Positions 26,648-34,962 of a DNA stretch of 64,000 nucleotides are shown here, in pieces (the first letter of the stretch is position 1; every line of letters starts with the position of its first letter). Source of the stretch: Nostoc sp. KVJ20 (GTDB lineage: Bacteria > Cyanobacteriota > Cyanobacteriia > Cyanobacteriales > Nostocaceae). A program made the translations under genes and the position numbers. The notes beneath the pieces are model-generated. The model was not told the origin of the DNA and ran no database searches. It saw nothing but the letters and a program-made list of their open reading frames with translations. The stretch lies in the NCBI RefSeq assembly GCF_001712795.1, contig NZ_KV757622.1, forward strand, positions 1 through 64,000, read 5' to 3'.

Positions 26648-27226
26648 AGATTCAACAACGAACAGTTGATTTATGGAAGATAGATTATCAAAATATATCG
26701 CTACTTCAACATTTGTGGAACTTAATTAGAAATACATCAGCTAAGATTTTCTTCTAAGAGACTTGTTTTATTGTTGCTCTTAATCTTCCTCTGGGTTCTA
26801 ACAAACTAACTAAGATCGCAATTAGGTTGTGATCAAACCCTGATAAAAGCTGTCTGGTATGAAAATTTCTGTATTTACATAGCAACTAATACCAATCTGG
26901 ACTGGTGTGAATTCTTATGTTTTCAAATCGGTATAAATTTAGTTATTGAAAGCTACGGGAAACTCCATCCCTTTGTGGAGAGGGATAATCGCCCCGTCGC
27001 TTGGACATTGGGCATTGGTAACATAACATCATTCCCCATGCCCCATGCTCCATTCTCTAATGAGTTGTTTTTGAGGTAGAAAATTCCTAAATATCTTATC
27101 AAACTGTATACAAATGTAAACAAGTTTGAAAAACGATAAATTACGCCTCTCAAACTTGTTTATAAAAATTAACCTCAAGTTAGAAGAACATGGATAACTC
27201 AAAAGGATTTTATTGCCTATTGAGTT
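26648..27226. other. intergenic region with element remnant
   Basis: This spacer of 579 bases lies between two leftward genes. It holds the shared element at 26943-27055. The remainder is AT-rich with no gene recognised. Confidence 0.55.
26943..27055 (+). mobile_element. element remnant shared with 6300-6420
   Basis: It contains TTGAAAGC, AAACTCCATCC, CGCCCCGTCGCTTGGACAT and a CCCCATG STRR tail, in the same order as the complement of 6300-6420. No transposase gene is linked to either copy. Confidence 0.5.
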
Positions 27227-27550
27227 TCAAAGATACTTTTCAAGAGTGGAAGCTAATGTAGTTTTAGGCACGGCGCCAACCACCATATCGACTTTTTGTC
27301 CACCCTTAAAAATCATTAATGTAGGAATGCTGCGGATGCCGTACTGACTAGCAACATTAGGATTTTCATCAGTATTGACTTTTACGACCTTTATTTGACC
27401 TTTGTACTGTTCGGAGATTTCATCGACAACAGGAGCTACCATACGGCATGGTCCGCACCAGGGTGCCCAAAAGTCAACTAAAACGGGTACATCGCTATCG
27501 AGTACTTCTTGCTTGAAACTAGAATCGGTAACTTGTGCGGCTGTTGACAT
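27227..27550 (-). CDS. trxA: thioredoxin
   Basis: A 107-residue disulfide reductase of the m type with the WCGPC active site and the cis-Pro in SIPTLMIF. It reduces Calvin-cycle and other targets, fed by ferredoxin- or NADPH-thioredoxin reductase. The frame extends upstream to a TTG at 27568, but the ATG at 27550 (MSTAAQVTDSSF) has GAAGG at 8 bases and matches the family length. A GC-rich hairpin at 27677-27700 lies upstream. Confidence 0.95.
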   Translation of the reverse strand: MSTAAQVTDSSFKQEVLDSDVPVLVDFWAPWCGPCRMVAPVVDEISEQYKGQIKVVKVNTDENPNVASQYGIRSIPTLMIFKGGQKVDMVVGAVPKTTLASTLEKYL

Positions 27551-28271
27551 GCCTAAAACCTTCGCCAATAATATCTGAGCTTGGTGAAAATTCTACCATA
27601 GCAAAAACCTCAGCTTGGGAGTGCGAGGATGTACATTTGCAAAGAAGCTCTAGAATTTATTTACAAACATAAGGAACCGCCCGAACAGTAGTCCGGGCGG
27701 AGTGTGGTGTGAGGAGTGAACGGAAACATTCGTCTCCGCTATCTCTATTGTAGGTGACATATCGGATTTTTCCAGCAATTGTTTAGGGGGCTGGAAAATT
27801 TATTTAAGGATTCAGGAGTAATGAGTGGCGTTTAAGTGTAAGTATTTAATCATCACGCAGTAGAGAGGGTGATTTGAGAGACATTCAGTTGGGAAATGAA
27901 GCTTAATAGGCATACAGGCATAAATAGAACCACCACCACTCGCTTGCCACTAGCGATTACCATAGCACACAGATGTATTTCGGCACATTTTGGATGAATA
28001 ATCTGGGTTTTATGCCAATAAAAACTGCCCTGTTTGCCATCCTTCAACACATTTAATAAGTATTTTGCCTGCTTATCTTATGCCTTTCTTAAATACTTAC
28101 CCTTGGAAGCCATTAACCACTCCCAAAAATTTTGTATCTTTTAAATACCAAGTTCGCCGGATTGTCAAGTATTTTGTTTAAATTAAGAATACATGCTTGG
28201 TCTGTACAGTAGTAGCCTGTGTTAGATTGAGCATACTGACTATAAATTTTCCCTCTGACGCAACTGTCATT
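27551..28271. other. long intergenic region between trxA and ctp genes
   Basis: This divergent spacer of about 720 bases contains a hairpin CCGCCCG...CGGGCGG at 27677-27700. Short frames within it have no family resemblance. It must contain both promoters. Confidence 0.55.
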
Positions 28272-29555
28272 ATGGTGATTACAAAAAGTAGGCTTGTTTT
28301 GGGTGCTACGGCAGTGACACTCTCCACGATCGCTGTTACTAGCCTTGGCATTCATTCGCGAGGTCAGGCTTTATTTAAAGCAAGTCCCAAAGAATTGGTA
28401 GATGAAGTTTGGCAAATTGTTCAGCGCCAATATGTAGACGGTACTTTTAATCAGGTAGATTGGCAGGCTGTTCGTAAGGAGTACTTAAGCAAGTCCTACA
28501 GTAATCCCCAGGAAGCGTATAAGTCCATTCGGGAAATGCTGAAAAAGCTAGAAGATCCATATACCCGGTTTATGGACCCACAGGAATTCAAGAATATGCA
28601 AGTGGATACCTCTGGGGAACTTACAGGGATTGGGATCACGATCAGTCAGGATGAAAAAACAAAGCAATTAGTTGTAATTGCGCCAATCGAAGATACGCCA
28701 GCGTTTAAAGCTGGTGTTTTAGCGAAAGATGTCATCCTCCAAATCGATGGCAAAAGCACCAAGGGAATGGATACTAATCAAGCAGTATCCTTGATTAGAG
28801 GTGAAGCAGGAACGCAAGTCAGCTTAACTATTCAGCGCAATGGTCAGACGAGAAAGTTTGACATCAAACGAGCGCGGATTGAAATCCATCCGGTTAAATA
28901 TTCCCAAAAGAAAACTCCAGCAGGGAATCTTGGTTATATTCGCTTAAACCAGTTCAGCGCTGGTGCTAGTAAAGAAATGCAAAGCGCCATCAAAGATTTA
29001 GAAAGCAAACGAGTAGCTGGATATATCCTTGACCTACGTGGTAATCCAGGCGGCTTACTTTACTCCAGTATAGATATTGCCCGGATGTGGTTGAATAAAG
29101 GCACAATTGTTTCTACCATTGACCGCAAAGGTGAACGAGAGCGAGAAGTCGCAAACGGACGTGCTTTGACAAATAAACCGTTGGTGATATTAGTGGATAA
29201 AGGTTCAGCCAGTGCCAGCGAAATCCTGTCAGGAGCGTTGCAGGATAACAAACGTGCAACTTTGGTGGGTACTCAAACCTTTGGGAAGGGATTAGTGCAA
29301 TCAGTACGTCCACTAGAAGATGGCTCAGGATTAGCGGTGACAATTGCCAAATACCACACGCCCAATGATAGAGATATTAATAAGCATGGTATTGATCCAG
29401 ATGTGAAGGTGGATTTGACCGATGCCCAGCGACAAGATTTGTGGCTCAACGAACGTGACAAACTTGCTACTTTAGCAGACCCTCAATTCGCTAAAGCAGT
29501 GGAAGTGATAGGTAAAAAAATTGCTGTTAAGGGCACAACCACAGCAGAAAAATGA
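28272..29555 (+). CDS. carboxyl-terminal processing peptidase (S41, Ctp family)
   Basis: A 427-residue serine protease with an N-terminal signal or anchor (about residues 8-28). A PDZ domain covers roughly residues 95-180 (TGIGITISQ to VSLTIQRNG), and an S41 catalytic domain follows. The catalytic Ser is in DKGSASASEI and the Lys in TFGKGLVQ. Relatives process the D1 protein of photosystem II (CtpA) or other exported proteins; which paralogue this is cannot be decided. The ATG at 28272 is chosen because the frame upstream (to 28197) is not family-like. Confidence 0.9.
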   Translation: MVITKSRLVLGATAVTLSTIAVTSLGIHSRGQALFKASPKELVDEVWQIVQRQYVDGTFNQVDWQAVRKEYLSKSYSNPQEAYKSIREMLKKLEDPYTRFMDPQEFKNMQVDTSGELTGIGITISQDEKTKQLVVIAPIEDTPAFKAGVLAKDVILQIDGKSTKGMDTNQAVSLIRGEAGTQVSLTIQRNGQTRKFDIKRARIEIHPVKYSQKKTPAGNLGYIRLNQFSAGASKEMQSAIKDLESKRVAGYILDLRGNPGGLLYSSIDIARMWLNKGTIVSTIDRKGEREREVANGRALTNKPLVILVDKGSASASEILSGALQDNKRATLVGTQTFGKGLVQSVRPLEDGSGLAVTIAKYHTPNDRDINKHGIDPDVKVDLTDAQRQDLWLNERDKLATLADPQFAKAVEVIGKKIAVKGTTTAEK

Positions 29556-29564
29556 AGAGGCAGG

Positions 29565-29650
29565 AATAAAGTTAGGAGTTAATAGTGAGGAGTTAGGAAT
29601 AAAGACTGTCATTGTCAACTCAAAACTTCTAACTCAAAACTCCTAACTTA
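29565..29650. repeat. inverted STRR pair
   Basis: GTTAGGAGTTAATAGTGAGG-type repeats face AACTTCTAACTCAAAACTCC-type complements, forming a possible hairpin between convergent genes. Confidence 0.65.
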
Positions 29651-29833
29651 AACTGGTTGGCACTTCCCAGCCCGAATAAGTCCGACACGCCGAGCGATCG
29701 CTTCTTCTTGCGAGCTAAAAGGCCCCCACTGTTCTATAATTTCTAAATTATCGTCGCCAACTTGGTCGCTGGGGATAATTTCGCAGTTTCCAGCAGAATG
29801 CTTGACAATATACCAAGTTTGTGGATTATTCAT
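29648..29833 (-). CDS. small conserved cyanobacterial protein
   Basis: A 61-residue protein, MNNPQTWYIVKHSAGNCEII at its start and AIARRVGLIRAGKCQPV at its end. It has no known domain that I can name. I recall near-identical proteins in other Nostoc-type genomes, and the compact mix of aromatic and charged residues is protein-like. It converges with the Ctp peptidase gene across an STRR hairpin. Function is unknown. Confidence 0.65.
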   Translation of the reverse strand: MNNPQTWYIVKHSAGNCEIIPSDQVGDDNLEIIEQWGPFSSQEEAIARRVGLIRAGKCQPV

Positions 29834-30140
29834 ATTTTAAATAAAAATCTTGTTTTTATAGTCAGAATTTTACTGCATATAGAAAATATCTTTGCACTTG
29901 CTGAATTTGGGATTTAGCAAGTGTAATCGTATAATCAGTTTTTTACGGATCAATAATATCCTAGATGCTTGAGGGTCGTTTCTGTAGCTAACTCTACACT
30001 CAAAAGATTTTCTCTGTTAATTCGCTATCTTTTGGCCGTAGCAGAAAATCTGGATGGACTGATACAGATTAGAAAGTAGTTGGCATTTTAAATATACATG
30101 TGTTACATCTATATAGAGAAGAGTAAATACACAAGGATAT
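29834..30140. other. intergenic region, nothing recognised
   Basis: A divergent AT-rich spacer of 307 bases between the 61-residue gene and the cassette beginning at 30141; it presumably holds both promoters. Confidence 0.5.
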
Positions 30141-30686
30141 ATGATGCCAGTTATCAGAATACCTGATCCCATTTACAAAAGGCTCCAAGCTCTAGCTGTC
30201 CCTTTCGAGGATACACCCATCACTGTTATTGAGAAGTTATTGAATGAATATGAGGCACGTTATCAGCCTCAGCAAGTTTCTGAAACTGAAAATTATAGAG
30301 TTATTGAACCTGATGCTGTAAGCAATTTGCACCATACCAGAGTGCTTCGAGCCGTCATTGGTGGTCAGGAAATTCATCAACCGAACTGGAACAAAATTGT
30401 TGATGCAGCGCACGAAATTGCTATTCGACAAGGATTTTCTGTAGAGGATCTGATCAAACTAACTCTATCTCATGTCGTTAAGGGTGAAAAAATTAATTCT
30501 GGTTTTCACTACTTGCCAGAGGTAAACATTTCTATACAGGGTGTAGATTCAAATCTAGCGTGGCGTAACACTTTGCACTTGATGAAGAATTTGAAAATGC
30601 CAATCGAAATATACTTTGAGTGGCGCGACAAAGAGGGAGCAGCGTATCCCGGTGAGAAAGGGAAGTTCATTTGGAATGCTAAATAG
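30141..30686 (+). CDS. protein with RHH/SeqA-like N terminus, function unknown
   Basis: A 181-residue protein. The N terminus (VIRIPDPIYKRLQALAVPFE, then TPITVIEKLL) resembles ribbon-helix-helix DNA-binding starts such as that of SeqA or CopG. The C-terminal region with NWNKIVDAAHEIAIRQGFSV and a late FEWRDKEG stretch is not recognised. An AAGGA precedes the ATG ATG start. Two very small genes follow on the same strand, so this may be a three-gene cassette of defence, regulation or toxin-antitoxin type; this is an inference from size and context. Confidence 0.7.
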   Translation: MMPVIRIPDPIYKRLQALAVPFEDTPITVIEKLLNEYEARYQPQQVSETENYRVIEPDAVSNLHHTRVLRAVIGGQEIHQPNWNKIVDAAHEIAIRQGFSVEDLIKLTLSHVVKGEKINSGFHYLPEVNISIQGVDSNLAWRNTLHLMKNLKMPIEIYFEWRDKEGAAYPGEKGKFIWNAK

Positions 30687-30773
30687 GATGCGAGAATCAC
30701 AACTATGAGAGCATCATTTGATGAGTTTATATGATTAAATGTGTTACATATGAATTCATAAAGATAAACATTC

Positions 30774-30965
30774 ATGTACGATCTACAACCAAGAGTAGAA
30801 CAGCTACAATCCTTATATAGACTTTGCCATCAACTTACAAATGTGATGTTTCAGCCAATTCACATCGTGCGATTAGATGAACGATCGCTCAATATATTTA
30901 TATTAGCTGGGCAAGATGAAGGAATAGAGCTAGAAATTAAGCCAGATGGTAGTATAGAACCATGA
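30774..30965 (+). CDS. small cyanobacterial protein (probably DUF6888)
   Basis: A 63-residue protein with QLQSLYRLCHQLTNVMFQPI, then VRLDERSLNIFILAG. It resembles the small family I know as DUF6888, which in cyanobacteria sits next to DUF6887 proteins. No function is established to my knowledge. It ends 15 bases before the next gene, within a 20-base near-perfect tandem duplication at 30951-30990. Confidence 0.65.
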   Translation: MYDLQPRVEQLQSLYRLCHQLTNVMFQPIHIVRLDERSLNIFILAGQDEGIELEIKPDGSIEP

Positions 30966-30980
30966 ATGTAGTATAGAACT

Positions 30981-31181
30981 ATGAATCAGGTAAACTATAC
31001 AGCAATGAGCGACCAAGAGCTAAAGAGTTACCTTCTTACCCACAAGGATGATAAGGAAGCCTTTTATGCTTACATGGATAGACGAAAATCTCGTCATCGT
31101 GATGCTGCAATACAATTAAATGATCCGGCTTGGGAAGAAAAGATAATAGCTGTGATTCAGAAACAATTAGGTTCTAATTGA
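30981..31181 (+). CDS. small cyanobacterial protein (probably DUF6887)
   Basis: A 66-residue charged protein with AMSDQELKSYLLTHKDDKEA followed by YMDRRKSR. The pattern fits the family I know as DUF6887, the usual neighbour of DUF6888. A two-gene pair of this size could be a toxin-antitoxin module, but no toxin fold is recognised. The repeat just upstream (TAGTATAGAACYATGAA twice) separates it from its partner. Confidence 0.65.
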   Translation: MNQVNYTAMSDQELKSYLLTHKDDKEAFYAYMDRRKSRHRDAAIQLNDPAWEEKIIAVIQKQLGSN

Positions 31182-31262
31182 TAACTTAATCATTTCATAT
31201 TCTTAATCGAGGTGGACAAAATTTTTGTAGCCCCTCGATTTCTCACATAAATTTACTTTTGG

Positions 31263-32990
31263 CTAATACCTCCGCTCTTTTGGCTCAAACATAGTAATTG
31301 CCACCGGACGATATTGAATATCAATTCCCGCTGGTGAATAGTAAGCCATTGTATGTTTAAGGAAGTTTGTATCATCTCGCTGAGAATAATCTTCGCGGAA
31401 ATGAGCGCCCCGACTTTCCTGGCGATTTAAAGCTGATGCCAAAATAGTTTGTCCCACTACCATCAAGCTTCGCAATTCCAAAGCTTCCACGAGTTCGGTA
31501 TTCCAGCAACTACCTTTGTCATCTAAATAAATTTGCGGATATTGCTGTTGTATTTCTTCTAATTTGTGCAACCCTTCACTCATTAATGCCTCAGTGCGGA
31601 AAACACCACAGTACTCAGTCATACAATCCTGAAAAGCTTGACGGACTTGGTTAATTCGGTACTGTCCTGGTTGTTCTAGCAAAGCTTGAATTTGTAGCTG
31701 GGCTTCTGTTACATACCGTTGCTCATCTACAGACGGTAACTTACGTTTTTGGACAAATTTGGCGATCGCAGCCCCAGTCCTTTTACCATAAACCACACAC
31801 TCCAGTAGTGAATTACTCCCCAAACGATTTGCACCATGTACGGAAACACAAGATGTCTCACCCGCAGCAAAGAAAGCATCAACTAAGCCATCGCCACTAC
31901 TGCGGACTTGCCCATCGGTGTTAACTGGGATACCACCCATACAATAGTGAATTGTCGGCCGGACTGGCATCGGTTGAGTTACCGCGTCAACGCCTACTAA
32001 GCGATGGGCTTCTTCCCAACAGAAGGGAACGCGACTCATAATTTTTTCTTTGCCTAAATGACGTAGATCCAAATAGATAAAGGGGCCACCAGCACTTCCA
32101 TCAAGATGAATACCACGTCCGGCGCGAATTTCGTAAGCGATCGCTCGTGAGGTAATATCACGAGGAGCCAGTTCCATGCGACTAGGTGCATAATTCGCCA
32201 TAAAGCGATCGCCTTCACTATTAATTAGATACGCCCCTTCTCCCCGTACCGCTTCTGAAATCAGCACCCCTACCGGATATAAACCAGTGGGATGAAACTG
32301 CACAAATTCCATATCTTCCAGGGGCAAACCTGCGATCGCAGTCATCGCCAAACCATCACCCGAAGAAGCGTAATCATTAGAGGTAGTGTTATAAACGCGA
32401 CCATAGCCCCCTGTGGCGAACATCACTGCCTTAGCCCGCACCACTTCAATATGTCCATCCAAAAGATGGAACATTACCACACCCTTCGCCTCATTTTCTT
32501 CTAAAATGAGACGCATCACGTACCACTCTTCATAAACTTGCACCCCATAACGCCGCAAATTATTAACCAATTCGTGCAAAATCGCGTGACCAGTTTTGTC
32601 AGCGGCGTAGCAAGTGCGGTTGTGGGAATGTCCGCCAAAAGCCCGTTGGGCAATGCGCCCATCGGATAAGCGAGAAAACAAAACGCCCATGTGTTCCAAG
32701 TCAATCACCACATCTGGCGCTTCCTGGGCGAGAATTGCCACAGCATCTTGGTCTGCTAAGTAATCAGAACCCTTGACAGTATCAAAAGCGTGTGCTTCCC
32801 AACTATCTTCTGAATCAACATTTTTCAGTGACGCAGCCATACCACCTTGAGCCGCAACTGAATGGGAACGAATTGGATGGGTTTTAGCAACCACAGCAAT
32901 ATTTAAACTAGGGTCAGTGCGGGCAATTTCTACAGCAGCGCGACACCCTGCCAATCCACCACCAACAATAATCACATCATGTTCAATCAT
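31263..32990 (-). CDS. sdhA: succinate dehydrogenase/fumarate reductase flavoprotein subunit
   Basis: Oxidises succinate to fumarate with FAD and feeds the thylakoid or cytoplasmic quinone pool. The 575-residue protein has the FAD motif GGGLAGCRAA, the covalent-FAD segment HSVAAQGGM, the active-site QFHPTGLYP and HGANRLGSNSLLE. The frame extends to 33014, but the ATG at 32990 (MIEHDVIIVGGG) is the normal start. No iron-sulfur or membrane subunit is adjacent, as is common in cyanobacteria where sdh genes are scattered. Confidence 0.92.
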   Translation of the reverse strand: MIEHDVIIVGGGLAGCRAAVEIARTDPSLNIAVVAKTHPIRSHSVAAQGGMAASLKNVDSEDSWEAHAFDTVKGSDYLADQDAVAILAQEAPDVVIDLEHMGVLFSRLSDGRIAQRAFGGHSHNRTCYAADKTGHAILHELVNNLRRYGVQVYEEWYVMRLILEENEAKGVVMFHLLDGHIEVVRAKAVMFATGGYGRVYNTTSNDYASSGDGLAMTAIAGLPLEDMEFVQFHPTGLYPVGVLISEAVRGEGAYLINSEGDRFMANYAPSRMELAPRDITSRAIAYEIRAGRGIHLDGSAGGPFIYLDLRHLGKEKIMSRVPFCWEEAHRLVGVDAVTQPMPVRPTIHYCMGGIPVNTDGQVRSSGDGLVDAFFAAGETSCVSVHGANRLGSNSLLECVVYGKRTGAAIAKFVQKRKLPSVDEQRYVTEAQLQIQALLEQPGQYRINQVRQAFQDCMTEYCGVFRTEALMSEGLHKLEEIQQQYPQIYLDDKGSCWNTELVEALELRSLMVVGQTILASALNRQESRGAHFREDYSQRDDTNFLKHTMAYYSPAGIDIQYRPVAITMFEPKERRY

Positions 32991-33116
32991 ATTTAGCCCC
33001 CGACTGCAAACCACTGCTGTTCTATTGTAGAGATGTGATTAATCAGGTAGTGCATTGCAACAGCGGCATCTCTACAAAAAAAATTCCCTGCCTATAGACA
33101 GGGACATTATGACAAA

Positions 33117-33205
33117 TATTTGAAATTAGGAGTGAAAAGTTAAAAATGAAGAGTTATGAGACAGATAAAGTAACTCATAACTGATAACTGATAACTCCTA
33201 ACTCT
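33117..33205. repeat. inverted STRR pair
   Basis: GAAGAGTTATGAG-type and AACTGATAACTGATAACTCC-type heptamers lie between two leftward genes and can pair. Confidence 0.6.
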
Positions 33206-33526
33206 TTAGCTAGTTGCTTGTACAGGTTGTTGCTGAGACACATTACCTGGCATGGGTTCCATTTTGGTTCCCGGGCCTACAGGAGTGACTTCAATATGAT
33301 TTAACAAGGTAGTGACAAACGCAAACAACAAGAAAGGTAGCGATAGCAGAACGACAAGACCCGCCGTCGCTAAAGCGTACACAGGTCGCTTGGCACCCAT
33401 TAACGCCAAAGCTGATGCCAAACTTAGAGTAATCGTAATTAACCAAACAATTATTTGACCGTAGATATCACCAAAAGTCAGAGTACAGACAAACCGATAC
33501 TTTTGAATATTATTTTCGCTCATCAC
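33206..33526 (-). CDS. small two-helix membrane protein
   Basis: A 106-residue protein with two hydrophobic segments (about residues 20-42 and 48-72) and a Pro/Gln-rich C terminus ending QPVQATS. No family is recognised, but the composition and topology are protein-like. It lies upstream of sdhA in the same direction, separated by an STRR spacer. A membrane anchor for SdhA is a tempting idea but has no sequence support: no heme-binding His is present in the helices. Confidence 0.6.
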   Translation of the reverse strand: MMSENNIQKYRFVCTLTFGDIYGQIIVWLITITLSLASALALMGAKRPVYALATAGLVVLLSLPFLLFAFVTTLLNHIEVTPVGPGTKMEPMPGNVSQQQPVQATS

Positions 33527-34042
33527 ATTAGCCTCAAGTCTCTCCTAATAGGTTCTACGTTAGAACTATGTTTGCCTTGTAGACAATTTCTAAATATTTT
33601 TGCAAGCTTTGTAATATCACTTCACAATCAAGCCGCCAAAAGTGGCAAGTCAGCTATGCTGAAAAAAAACTTCTCCCTTTCATCAGAAAGGTCGCAATCC
33701 TGATGACCTCTTCAACAAATACTCTCTTTTCTTTAAGCCAAGATAGATTTTGTCATCTGCCAAATTCAGGATATTCACAATATATAGCAATCCTATTTAA
33801 TTTTGTGAAAATTGCAACCCACATATCCCCGACTTGTAAAAGTTGTCGGAGATATTGTTTATCAGGAATGATTCAAGATTGTTATAGTATTTAATTTTTT
33901 GCTAGTAAATATTAACGAGAGAAATCAAGTAAAGTACAGGATGTAAAAACCGATTTTTTGGTGTTAAATTTTGAGTACTGCCCGAATTTGTTGACTAAAA
34001 TCAACAAAAACCTTTATTTTTCGTGGCAATATTGTTTTAGGA
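33527..34042. other. divergent intergenic region
   Basis: This AT-rich spacer of 516 bases carries the palindrome at 33823-33855. Short frames at 33455-33703 and 33703-33894 have no protein character. Promoters for the two flanking genes should lie here. Confidence 0.55.
33823..33855. repeat. dispersed palindrome with CCGACTT core
   Basis: ATATCCCCGACTT pairs imperfectly with AGTTGTCGGAGATAT. It belongs to the same loose family as 3582-3620 and 63339-63371. Confidence 0.6.
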
Positions 34043-34891
34043 GTGAATGTGAATACTATTTTTCTTCGTAAAGGTGTTTTTTGGTTGCCAAGTATAGCTG
34101 CTCTTGCATTTCTGAGTAGCGGCTTATCTGCAACTGCTCAGACAGTGGAAACGTTGAACACTCAGCCCTTAACTGAGCCTTCCGCAACCGTAGCGTCTTC
34201 CAACGAGTTTAGTGCAGAATTAGACACTGCAAACCAAAATCTCTCTACAGAAACAACTGAGCAATTTACAGTAACAAATTTAACTGAGGTACAGCAGTTA
34301 CCCAACACTGCGATACAGGAAAACGCCAGTGTAACGTCTACACCTATTCCAGGCACAGTGGCAACCTCATCTGTAACACTCACATCTAAGTTTGTAGAAT
34401 CGACTTCTCAAACTACTGCTCAACCATCTGATACCAGAGTGGCGCAATCGGATATTGATTTAGGTAGAAGTACCCGTGGCGGCAGCAGCTATGTTGGCAT
34501 CGCTGCTAACATTGGTTTGAGCGGTGGGGACTCATCTTTAGGCGACGGTAACTTCGCGGTAGTCAGCAAAATCGGACTAACAAATTCTATATCTGTGCGA
34601 CCCTCAGCCGTAATTGGGGACAACACCACAGTTCTACTTCCCATTACCTACGATTTTAACTTCCAATCAGCAGATGCTTTTAGCGAGCCTTTGCCTATTG
34701 CACCTTATGTAGGAGTGGGTGCAGCTTACAAAACTGGTGATGATTCGCAATTTGCCTTTTTAGTATCTGGTGGCATTGATGTGCCTTTAACTCCTCAATT
34801 CACAGCGACGGCCTCTGTGAATGCAGGATTTTTCGACCAAACTGATGTGGGCTTATTGTTAGGAGTTGGTTACAACTTCAGTGGGTTTTAA
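34043..34891 (+). CDS. secreted protein with outer-membrane barrel-like C terminus
   Basis: A 282-residue protein starting with a signal peptide (VFWLPSIAALAFLSSGLSAT, cleavage near ATAQT). A Thr/Ser-rich low-complexity region spans residues 35-140. The last 135 residues have alternating polar/hydrophobic strands, glycine turns and a C-terminal Phe (GVGYNFSGF), as in small outer-membrane beta barrels. It starts with GTG at 34043, or the GTG at 34049 with better spacing from TTTAGGAG. Related cyanobacterial proteins are annotated only as porin-like. Function is unknown. Confidence 0.75.
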   Translation: MNVNTIFLRKGVFWLPSIAALAFLSSGLSATAQTVETLNTQPLTEPSATVASSNEFSAELDTANQNLSTETTEQFTVTNLTEVQQLPNTAIQENASVTSTPIPGTVATSSVTLTSKFVESTSQTTAQPSDTRVAQSDIDLGRSTRGGSSYVGIAANIGLSGGDSSLGDGNFAVVSKIGLTNSISVRPSAVIGDNTTVLLPITYDFNFQSADAFSEPLPIAPYVGVGAAYKTGDDSQFAFLVSGGIDVPLTPQFTATASVNAGFFDQTDVGLLLGVGYNFSGF

Positions 34892-34962
34892 GAATTAGGA
34901 GTTAGGAGTTAGGAGTAATTAAGATTAAATTCATAACTAATAACTCCTAACTCCTAGCTTTC
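34891..34962. repeat. inverted STRR hairpin
   Basis: TTAGGAGTTAGGAGTTAGGA and AACTAATAACTCCTAACTCC face each other between convergent genes and may act as a terminator. Confidence 0.7.

Noticed and set aside
27853..28050. 65-codon open frame between trxA and the Ctp gene
   Set aside because: No family resemblance and no ribosome site; it lies in a long promoter-bearing spacer.
33206..33526. Membrane anchor subunit of succinate dehydrogenase
   Set aside because: It has only two helices and no histidine suited to heme or quinone binding; adjacency to sdhA is the only support.
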